Source: Planctomycetota bacterium
GTDB lineage: Bacteria; Planctomycetota; UBA11346
Direction of reading: 5' to 3'
DNA length: 5,303 nucleotides
Assembly (NCBI GenBank): GCA_013816645.1
Contig: JACDEC010000265.1
Coordinates: forward strand, 1-5,303
A model generated the notes under the pieces. The model did no database searches, was not told where the DNA came from, and saw only the letters and a list, made by a program, of their open reading frames with translations. Numbering within the stretch: the first letter of the stretch is position 1; every line of letters begins with the position of its first letter. The position numbers were made by a program, and so were the translations under genes. Below, piece by piece: positions 1 to 4,421 of the stretch.

Positions 1-533
1 GCGAAGGCCTTGGTCGCGTCGAGCAGCTGGTTCTGGTAGCGCGTGGCCAGTTCGCTGAGCTCGATCTCGAGCGCGTTGAAGCGTTCGCGCTGAGCGCCCT
101 GCAGGCCGATGCCGGCGAGCTCGGCGTCGCGCACCATCTGCTCGACCACCCGCTTGCGGCCGGAATCGAGCGAGCGGTCCTCGGTGAGCACGCGCTTGAG
201 GCCGCGGTAGAGCGGTTCGCTCTGGTCGATGCGCATGCGCGCGGCCACCACCTCGGGCTGGGCGCGCTCGTGCGCCTGGCGCAGCTCGGGCGCGTTCTTG
301 ACGCTGATCAGGTGGCCGACCACGCCCCATGCCGACGAGAGCGGCTCGGCCAGCCGGCGCAGCGGCACCACCAGGCCATCCCAGGTCGGGGCGTGCGCGC
401 CTTCGAGGGCGTCGAGCGCGGCCTGCTGGCGGGGCAGCAGCTCGCGGATCGCCGGTTCGACGTGCGCGGCGGTGATCGCATCGAAGCGCGGCAGCTCGCC
501 GACGCGCAGCAGGGGATTCTCGGCCGAGGTCAT
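1..533 (-). CDS. prlC: Oligopeptidase A (M3 metallopeptidase), N-terminal part, cut by the window edge
   Basis: This is the first 177 residues of a cytosolic zinc oligopeptidase that degrades short peptides, including cleaved signal peptides. The N-terminus (MTSAENPLLRVGELPRFDAI) has the family's opening pattern of NPLL, a short gap, LP.F..I and then HVEPAI. Further on come TWDGLVVPLRRLAEPLS, HLISVKNAPELR, then AELAGIGL and NQLLDATKAF. All these match the N-terminal helical region of E. coli PrlC as I remember it. The HExxH zinc site lies in the part beyond position 1 and cannot be checked; full-length family members are about 680 residues. The ATG at 533-531 is the only good start. It lies 5 nt after the stop of the small upstream gene and has only a weak GAG as ribosome site, so translational coupling is likely. 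Identification is firm; completeness is unknown. Confidence 0.93.
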   Translation of the reverse strand, partial: MTSAENPLLRVGELPRFDAITAAHVEPAIRELLPRQQAALDALEGAHAPTWDGLVVPLRRLAEPLSSAWGVVGHLISVKNAPELRQAHERAQPEVVAARMRIDQSEPLYRGLKRVLTEDRSLDSGRKRVVEQMVRDAELAGIGLQGAQRERFNALEIELSELATRYQNQLLDATKAF

Positions 534-538
534 CAGGC

Positions 539-772
539 TCAGCGCCCGGCGGCGGCGGGCCGGTCGATGTGCAGGATACCAGCGCGGTCGAGCAGGCCGA
601 GCACCGTGCGACGGGCGACCACCTTGCTGACCCAATGCCGATTCTGAACCTTGGCGGTGAGCAGGTCGACGCGGTTCTCGCACTCGCGCAGATCCTGCTC
701 GGTCAGGCGCGGGCAGGTTTCGCGCAGCTTGGAAAGCACGGACTGCCACTGCTCGGCGGTGAGGACGTTCAC
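539..772 (-). CDS. Small CsbD-like protein upstream of prlC
   Basis: This encodes a 77-residue soluble, charged protein with no signal peptide or membrane segment. The start is a GTG at 772-770 with a strong Shine-Dalgarno GAGGAG at 784-779, six bases upstream. This sets the start even though the open frame continues further upstream. Residues 9-45 have the spacing of the CsbD/UPF0337 stress-protein family: a Trp near the N-terminus, then PRLTEQDL (21-28), then an R.DLL..K.Q.R stretch (34-45), resembling the family's KLTDDDL and R.QL.GK.QER motifs. The C-terminal part (VSKVVARRTVLGLLDRAGIL) is not like CsbD, and the final PAAAGR is low-complexity. It sits 5 nt before prlC and is probably cotranscribed with it. 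That this is a real gene is well supported by the ribosome site and spacing. The CsbD relationship is recognition of a weak pattern, and its function is unknown. Confidence 0.72.
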   Translation of the reverse strand: MNVLTAEQWQSVLSKLRETCPRLTEQDLRECENRVDLLTAKVQNRHWVSKVVARRTVLGLLDRAGILHIDRPAAAGR

Positions 773-795
773 GGGAGGCTCCTCGGGGGACGCGG

Positions 796-823
796 ATGCT
801 ACACCGGCGTCGCCCGGCCCCAA
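796..823 (-). promoter_or_regulatory. Weak sigma-70-like promoter candidate for the csbD-like/prlC unit
   Basis: Reading leftwards, TTGGGG (823-818) and TAGCAT (801-796) are separated by 16 nt and match the -35 and -10 consensus at 3 and 4 of 6 positions. A start site near 789 would leave a short leader containing the GAGGAG ribosome site. In DNA this GC-rich such matches arise by chance, so this is only the best candidate seen in the divergent gap. Confidence 0.22.
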
Positions 824-834
824 GGGGCCGGGCG
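811..834. repeat. Perfect 24-bp palindrome in the divergent intergenic region
   Basis: Two 11-nt arms (811-821 and 824-834, CGCCCGGCCCC and its exact complement) flank a central AA. It lies 38 nt upstream of the GTG of the csbD-like gene and 92 nt upstream of the HIT gene ATG. No T-run follows on either strand, so it does not look like a Rho-independent terminator. It could be a protein-binding operator, a leader hairpin of the leftward transcript, or a dispersed intergenic repeat. Confidence 0.6.
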
Positions 835-926
835 GCTGGACGCACGGCACCGCTGGGCGCGCGAACAGGAGCGCGCACGGCCGGTTCGGGCCTTTCCTCA
901 GCCGCGCAGGCGCCACCCTCTCGGCC

Positions 927-1337
927 ATGCCCTCGCTCTTCACCCGCCTGATCACCGGCGAACTGCCCGGCGAGTTCGTGTTCAAGGACCGCCTGTGGGT
1001 GGCCCTGCTCGACATCGCGCCCGCCAACCCCGGCCACTGCCTGCTGGTGCCAGTGCACGAGGCGCAATACCTCGCGCAATTGCCGGCCGAGACCCTCGTC
1101 GCGCTCGGGCCGTCGCTGAACCGGCTGATCAGCGCGGTCAAGGGCGCCACCAGCTGCCCGGCGGTCAATGTGCTGGTCAACGATGGGCCGGAGGCCAATC
1201 AGGCGGTGCCGCACGCGCACGTCCACGTCATCCCCCGCCACACCGCCGACGGCAAGCTCATCCATCCCAAGGGCTCGCCCTACCAGAGCGACGCGCTCAA
1301 GCGCATGGCCGAGAAGCTGCGGGCCGCGGCCGGTTGA
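927..1337 (+). CDS. HIT-family (histidine triad) nucleotide hydrolase/transferase
   Basis: This encodes 136 residues, a normal length for a single HIT domain. These enzymes hydrolyse or transfer nucleotidyl groups (AMP-lysine, AMP-NH2, ApnA-type substrates) through a covalent nucleotidyl-histidine. The N-terminal strand region reads SLFTRLITGELPGEFVFKD, then LLDIAPANPGHCLLVPVHE (about 27-45), which is the conserved 'D..P...GH.L..P..H' stretch. The NDGPEANQAVPHAHVHVIPR stretch carries the triad H96-A-H98-V-H100, with H98 the expected nucleophile. The Cys residues that bind zinc in some Hint proteins are absent. The ATG at 927 is chosen because the family's N-terminus starts there; no clear ribosome site precedes it. 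It is the first gene of a plus-strand group with the mazG-like and acyltransferase genes. Which HIT subfamily it belongs to, and its substrate, are not determinable here. Confidence 0.92.
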   Translation: MPSLFTRLITGELPGEFVFKDRLWVALLDIAPANPGHCLLVPVHEAQYLAQLPAETLVALGPSLNRLISAVKGATSCPAVNVLVNDGPEANQAVPHAHVHVIPRHTADGKLIHPKGSPYQSDALKRMAEKLRAAAG

Positions 1338-1419
1338 CAGTCGTCTGCGCAGCCGCTCGTTGCAGAGCCGATCCGTGCTGATGCTGGACGCCGAGGTCAG
1401 TACCCCAGACGCTCCGCGC

Positions 1420-1713
1420 ATGGATCTCACCGCCTTCCAGACCCGCATCGCCGCGACTTTTGGCGCCAAGGACGCGCAGCGCGGAACCGCCGGCACCTTC
1501 ATGTACTTCATGGAGGAAGTCGGCGAACTGGCCGAAGCGCTGCGCGAACCGGCCAAGCATGACCTCGACGGCGAGTTCGCCGATTGCCTGGCCTGGCTGG
1601 TCTCCTTGGCCCACCTGTCCAACGTCGATCTCGCCGCCGCCACCCAGCGCAAGTACCCAGGCAGCTGCCCGAAGTGCGCCCAGGCGCCGTGCCGTTGCGA
1701 CTCCAAGCCGTAG
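1420..1713 (+). CDS. MazG-like nucleotide pyrophosphohydrolase with Cys-rich tail
   Basis: This encodes 97 residues of the all-alpha NTP pyrophosphohydrolase (MazG) superfamily, cytosolic enzymes that hydrolyse (d)NTPs to monophosphate and pyrophosphate and clear non-canonical nucleotides. The metal-binding signature is visible as E32-E33-x-x-E36 (MEEVGELAEAL) and E52-x-x-D55 (GEFADCLAWL). The sequence RGTAGTF before it is also typical. The C-terminus has C83-P-K-C86 then C91-x-C93, a compact four-Cys cluster suggesting a bound metal ion. I chose the ATG at 1420 because MDLTAFQTRI aligns with the usual start of the short family. An in-frame ATG at 1381 or GTG at 1375 would add 13 or 15 residues, and none of the three has a strong ribosome site. 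The TAG stop directly abuts the acyltransferase ATG. The family call is good; the substrate is unknown. Confidence 0.86.
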   Translation: MDLTAFQTRIAATFGAKDAQRGTAGTFMYFMEEVGELAEALREPAKHDLDGEFADCLAWLVSLAHLSNVDLAAATQRKYPGSCPKCAQAPCRCDSKP

Positions 1714-2640
1714 ATGCGCCTCGGTCATCGCCTCCTCCACCTGGCGCTCCGCTGCGGGCGCGCGCTCGAACCCGACTTCGCCTGGTGGCTGGGCGGCGCC
1801 CTCGGTCACGCCTTCGCGCTGCTGCCGATGCGCGATCAGCGGCGGTGCCGCGAGCACCTCGCCCGCGCCTTTCCGCAGCGCGATCGCGCCTGGATCGCAC
1901 GCACGGCGTGCGCCACGTTCCGCCATGCAGGCCGGATGGCGCTGTGGACGCTGAGCACGCTGCACGTGCCGGCGCGGCGGTTGTGCCGGGGCATCGCCGT
2001 AGAGGGCGCGGTCAACCTGCGTGCAACCGCGCAAGCCTGCCGCCGCGGCGAGGGCACGGTGGGATTCTCCGGGCACTTCGGCAACTGGGAGCTGCTCGCG
2101 CGGGTCGGCGGCGCGGTCGTGCCGCTGACTTTGATCGGCCGGCGGCTGCGCGATCCCGAACTCGACGCCATCGTCGCGGGCATGCGCAGCGACGCGGGAT
2201 CGACGCGCGTGGTCTACCAGGACGAGGGCGCCATCCCCTGCCTGCGCCAATTGCGCGAGGGGCGACTGCTCGCCACCCTGCCCGACCAGGATGTGCCGCG
2301 TCTGGCCGGGGTGTTCGTGCCGTGGTTCGGCATCCTCGCCTACACGCCATCTGGCCCGGCGGCGCTGGCGGCGAAGACCGGGTGCCCGGTGCAGCCGACC
2401 TACTTGTACCGTCGCGCCGGCCGCTGGGTGATTCATTGGGGGCCGCGCTGGTTGCCGCCGCCGGGCATGGAGGCGCGCGCCGCGGCCGAGCATCTGACCG
2501 CGCGGGTCATGGCCTACGAGGAGGCCCTGGTGATGCGCCATCCCGAGCAGTGGGTGTGGTGGCACAAACGCTGGCGAACGCGGCCTCCGGAAGAGCAGGC
2601 GAGCGGCGGTGAACCAGCGTCTAGCGCGCCTAGCGTCTAG
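1714..2640 (+). CDS. LpxL/HtrB-family lipid A (lysophospholipid-type) acyltransferase
   Basis: This encodes 308 residues, the usual size for inner-membrane acyltransferases that add secondary acyl chains to lipid A on the cytoplasmic face. The catalytic H-x4-E motif is H121-F-G-N-W-E126 within GFSGHFGNWELL. PDQDVPRLAGVFVPWFGILA (190-209) is the family's 'QD.g..v.FfG' block. The C-terminus carries the characteristic HPEQWVWWHKRWRTRPP (276-292). An N-terminal hydrophobic helix (about 22-38) fits membrane anchoring. The ATG follows the mazG-like TAG with no spacing and lacks a ribosome site, so it probably depends on coupling. The last nine codons (EPASSAPSV and stop) are made by a tandem heptamer array, so the tail beyond about residue 299 is likely dispensable. 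Whether it acts as LpxL, LpxM or on another lipid (for example an aryl polyene or ornithine lipid) is not settled, so no symbol is given. Confidence 0.9.
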   Translation: MRLGHRLLHLALRCGRALEPDFAWWLGGALGHAFALLPMRDQRRCREHLARAFPQRDRAWIARTACATFRHAGRMALWTLSTLHVPARRLCRGIAVEGAVNLRATAQACRRGEGTVGFSGHFGNWELLARVGGAVVPLTLIGRRLRDPELDAIVAGMRSDAGSTRVVYQDEGAIPCLRQLREGRLLATLPDQDVPRLAGVFVPWFGILAYTPSGPAALAAKTGCPVQPTYLYRRAGRWVIHWGPRWLPPPGMEARAAAEHLTARVMAYEEALVMRHPEQWVWWHKRWRTRPPEEQASGGEPASSAPSV

Positions 2641-2657
2641 CGCCCAGCGCCCAGCAA
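2614..2657. repeat. Degenerate tandem array of 7-bp units (CYAGCGY)
   Basis: Six heptamers can be read at 2614, 2621, 2630, 2637, 2644 and 2651: CCAGCGT, CTAGCGC, then CTAGCGT, CTAGCGC, CCAGCGC and a diverged CCAGCAA. A 2-nt insertion (2628-2629) lies between the second and third. A 12-nt exact repeat (AGCGTCTAGCGC) occurs at 2616-2627 and 2632-2643. The array overlaps the last codons and supplies the TAG stop of the acyltransferase gene, then continues into the spacer before hemE. It resembles the array at 3963-4040. Confidence 0.75.
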
Positions 2658-2700
2658 CGCGCACACATTCAGCCGCTGGCACGCAACGATGCGAACACCA

Positions 2701-2756
2701 CCCCCGCGCGATCTTTCCATCTTTGCGCCCCCGAACCCCACCTACCCTTCCCACCC
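2701..2756 (+). other. C-rich, G-poor leader before hemE
   Basis: These 56 nt contain 32 C and 6 G by direct count and no purine-rich Shine-Dalgarno sequence before the hemE ATG. Such C-over-G segments are what Rho-binding (rut) regions look like, and the absence of a ribosome site could also fit a leaderless or structure-independent start. No convincing -35/-10 pair or terminator hairpin is visible in 2658-2756. Function is inference only. Confidence 0.35.
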
Positions 2757-3848
2757 ATGACCCGCCTCCGCTACCGTGACGCCGGCAACGTGCTCGGCCT
2801 GCCCGCGGCGCGCTGGGACAGCGCGTTCCTGCGCACCTGCCGCGGCGAACGCGCGCCGCACACCCCGGTCTGGTTGATGCGCCAGGCCGGGCGCTACATG
2901 CGCCACTACCGCGAGCGGCGGGCTGGGCGCAGCTTCCTCGAACTGTGCAAGGACTCGGAGCTGGCGGCCGAGGTCACGGTCTACGCGCGCGAATGGCTCG
3001 GCGTCGATGCGGCGATCATCTTCTCGGACATCCTGGTGGTGCTCGAAGCGCTCGGCCTGCCACTGACCTTCGCCGCCGGCGACGGGCCGTCCCTGACGCG
3101 GCCGATCGACGACGCGGCCGCGGTCGCCTCGCTTGGCGCGCCGGAGCAGTCCGCTGCCGATCTCGGCTATGTCTGCGACGCCATCCGAGCGACCGTGCGC
3201 GCGCTGCCCGCGGATATCCCGCTGATCGGTTTCTGCGGAGCACCCTTCACCCTCGCCAGCTACGCCATCGAAGGCGGCGGCAGCCGGCAGTTCGCGCGCA
3301 CCAAGGCGTTCATGTACGGCCAACCCGCGGCCTGGCATCGGCTGATGGAGCGGCTGGTCGACACGCTGATCCCCTACCTCGCTGCGCAGGTCGCGGCCGG
3401 TGCCTCGGCGCTGCAGATCTTCGACAGCTGGGTCGGCTGCCTGACCCGCGCGGACTACGCGGCCTACGTCGCGCCGCACACCGCGCGTCTCGCCGCGGCG
3501 GTTCCGCCCGGCGTGCCGCTGATCCTCTTCGGCACCGGCACCAGCCACCTCATCGACCTGATCGCCGCATCGGACGCCGATGTCGTCGGCGTCGACCACA
3601 CCACCGACCTCGCCGATGCCTGGCGTCGCTGCGGCGGTCCTGGGCGGGTCTCGGTGCAGGGTAACCTCGATCCCGCCCTGCTCCTGGGCCCGCGCGACCG
3701 CCTGCTCGCGCAAGCCGACGACGTCCTCGCTGCGGCGGGCGGACAGGCCGGGCACATCTTCAATCTCGGCCACGGCATCCTCAAGGAGAGCGAGCCGGAC
3801 GCGGTGCGCGCCCTGGTCGAGCACGTGCACGCCGCGACCCGGCACTGA
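2757..3848 (+). CDS. hemE: Uroporphyrinogen decarboxylase
   Basis: This is a cytosolic enzyme of haem biosynthesis that removes the four acetate carboxyls of uroporphyrinogen III to give coproporphyrinogen III. It is 363 residues, full length. Key residues are in place: R42 and R46 in WLMRQAGRYM, D91 in IIFSDIL, Y169 in TLASYAIEGG, S224 in IFDSWVG, and H339 in IFNLGHGIL, matching the substrate-binding and catalytic set known from the human enzyme (R37, R41, D86, Y164, S219, H339). The internal sequence (SFLELCK, GAPFTLASYAIEGG, DSWVGCL, VQGNLDPALLL) differs from the usual gammaproteobacterial form (typically DFMSLCKNPELACEVT and GSPWTLATYMVEGG) and resembles forms from planctomycete-like lineages. 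The N-terminus before about residue 22 (RYRDAGNVLGLPAARW) is longer than usual. The ATG at 2757 lacks a ribosome site; a GTG at 2790 is an alternative start. It stands alone between two heptamer arrays, with no other haem gene in view. Confidence 0.96.
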   Translation: MTRLRYRDAGNVLGLPAARWDSAFLRTCRGERAPHTPVWLMRQAGRYMRHYRERRAGRSFLELCKDSELAAEVTVYAREWLGVDAAIIFSDILVVLEALGLPLTFAAGDGPSLTRPIDDAAAVASLGAPEQSAADLGYVCDAIRATVRALPADIPLIGFCGAPFTLASYAIEGGGSRQFARTKAFMYGQPAAWHRLMERLVDTLIPYLAAQVAAGASALQIFDSWVGCLTRADYAAYVAPHTARLAAAVPPGVPLILFGTGTSHLIDLIAASDADVVGVDHTTDLADAWRRCGGPGRVSVQGNLDPALLLGPRDRLLAQADDVLAAAGGQAGHIFNLGHGILKESEPDAVRALVEHVHAATRH

Positions 3849-3942
3849 GCGGGATCAGGCGTAATCGATTGAAGGATCTGCATTAGCGTCCGTTCGCTTA
3901 CTTAATGGTGGTGGGCGGTGTGCTGCTGCACAGAATGCCGTC

Positions 3943-4242
3943 ATGCACCCTGCGCCCGGTGTTCAGTGCCCAGCGACGAGCGCCCAAACGCCAGCACCCG
4001 GCAACCGGCGCCGGGCGCCCGGCAACCGGCGGCCCAGCGCTCGGTTCACCGGCAGGCGTGCTTCCGCTGTGCTGCTCCTGCTCGCGCTCGCGCTGCAGGG
4101 CTGCACCGCGCGCGCCGAACTGGGATCAGACCCGGCATGCGAAGCCCACGTCATGCAGCACAACGCCTGCGGCACCTTCGTTGTCGAACTCACCTTCCTG
4201 CTGCTGCGCGTCGGGGTCGAAGCGCTGATCGCCTGCCGCTAA
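3943..4242 (+). CDS. Small probable lipoprotein with a repeat-derived N-terminus
   Basis: This is a 99-codon frame that I do not recognise as a known family. Residues 38-54 form a lipoprotein-type signal: two Arg, the hydrophobic run AVLLLLALAL, then the lipobox L-Q-G-C54. The mature part is only about 46 residues, with three further Cys (C66, C76, C98) and a hydrophobic stretch (VVELTFLLLRVGVEALI). Codons from about 4060 on end mostly in G or C, as expected of a real gene here. The N-terminal 37 residues are not signal-like: residues 18-31 repeat APGNRR in a seven-residue period because they are encoded by the 7-bp array at 3963-4040. The only in-frame starts are ATG 3943 and GTG 4069; the latter would drop the positive residues. 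The true start is therefore unclear, and the 5' end may have been rewritten by repeat expansion. Its stop overlaps that of the opposing membrane-protein gene. Confidence 0.5.
   Translation: MHPAPGVQCPATSAQTPAPGNRRRAPGNRRPSARFTGRRASAVLLLLALALQGCTARAELGSDPACEAHVMQHNACGTFVVELTFLLLRVGVEALIACR
3963..4040. repeat. Degenerate tandem array of 7-bp units (CCRGCRN)
   Basis: Successive heptamers can be read from 3963 to 4032 without a break. Examples are CCAGCGA (3970), CGAGCGC (3977), CCAGCAC (3991), CCGGCAA (3998 and 4019), CCGGCGC (4005) and CCGGCGG (4026). After a 1-nt insertion, CCAGCGC follows at 4034. Units at 3963 and 3984 are more diverged. A 14-nt exact repeat occurs at 3997-4010 and 4018-4031, three units apart, and 4010-4023 is a perfect 14-bp palindrome that could form a hairpin. 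The array lies in frame inside the candidate lipoprotein gene and resembles the array at 2614-2657. Confidence 0.72.
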
Positions 4243-4421
4243 GCGGGAGGGTCGCGCCGTCCGAGCGCTGAAGCGATCCAACCGAACAGCACCAGGATCA
4301 GCAGCAGCACGATCAGGTATTTGAATCCGGCGAAGCCGACGCGGACGTGGAAGACCAGCTTGGCGACGACGATCGCCACCAGCGCGACCACCAGCAACGC
4401 CGTCGCGCTACGCGCGTTCAT
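4239..4421 (-). CDS. Small two-helix membrane protein
   Basis: This encodes a 60-residue protein made almost entirely of two hydrophobic helices, about residues 7-24 (TALLVVALVAIVVAKLVF) and 33-53 (FKYLIVLLLILVLFGWIASAL). They are joined by a short charged loop (HVRVGFAG) and followed by a basic tail (GRRDPPA). This predicts an inner-membrane hairpin. I do not recognise a family and no function is assigned. Its ATG (4421-4419) overlaps the stop of the upstream oxidoreductase gene as ATGA, a typical sign of translational coupling, so the two are probably one transcript. Its TAG stop overlaps the TAA of the opposing lipoprotein gene within the four bases 4239-4242. The overlap arrangement and hydrophobic profile make a real gene likely. 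Confidence 0.7.
   Translation of the reverse strand: MNARSATALLVVALVAIVVAKLVFHVRVGFAGFKYLIVLLLILVLFGWIASALGRRDPPA

Noticed and set aside
857..876. Inverted GCGCGC pair with an 8-nt loop before the HIT gene.
   Set aside because: Only six GC-only pairs in very GC-rich DNA; likely chance.
569..926. Longer plus-strand frames upstream of the HIT gene, including an extension of the HIT frame back to 651.
   Set aside because: They run antisense to the csbD-like gene, which has a good ribosome site, and the HIT family N-terminus begins at the ATG at 927.
773..1198. N-terminal extension of the csbD-like frame to 1198 on the minus strand.
   Set aside because: It would overlap the HIT gene antisense; the GAGGAG site and GTG at 772 give a better start and the extension is low-complexity.
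1297..2754. A 485-codon open frame on the minus strand opposite the mazG-like and acyltransferase genes.
   Set aside because: It is antisense to two genes with clear family motifs; its translation is Arg/Gly/Ala-rich low complexity, as expected of a GC-rich shadow frame.
2742..3845. A 367-codon minus-strand frame almost exactly opposite hemE.
   Set aside because: hemE has every catalytic residue of its family, and the antisense translation shows no recognisable domain.
3869..3906. TTGAAG followed by an AT-richer stretch after hemE, considered as a promoter for the lipoprotein gene.
   Set aside because: No -10-like hexamer at 16-18 nt spacing; the nearest AT-rich hexamer is too far away.
3919..3932. 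Short inverted repeat TGTGC/GCACA with a 4-nt loop.
   Set aside because: Five-bp stem only and no T-run; not enough for a terminator or operator.
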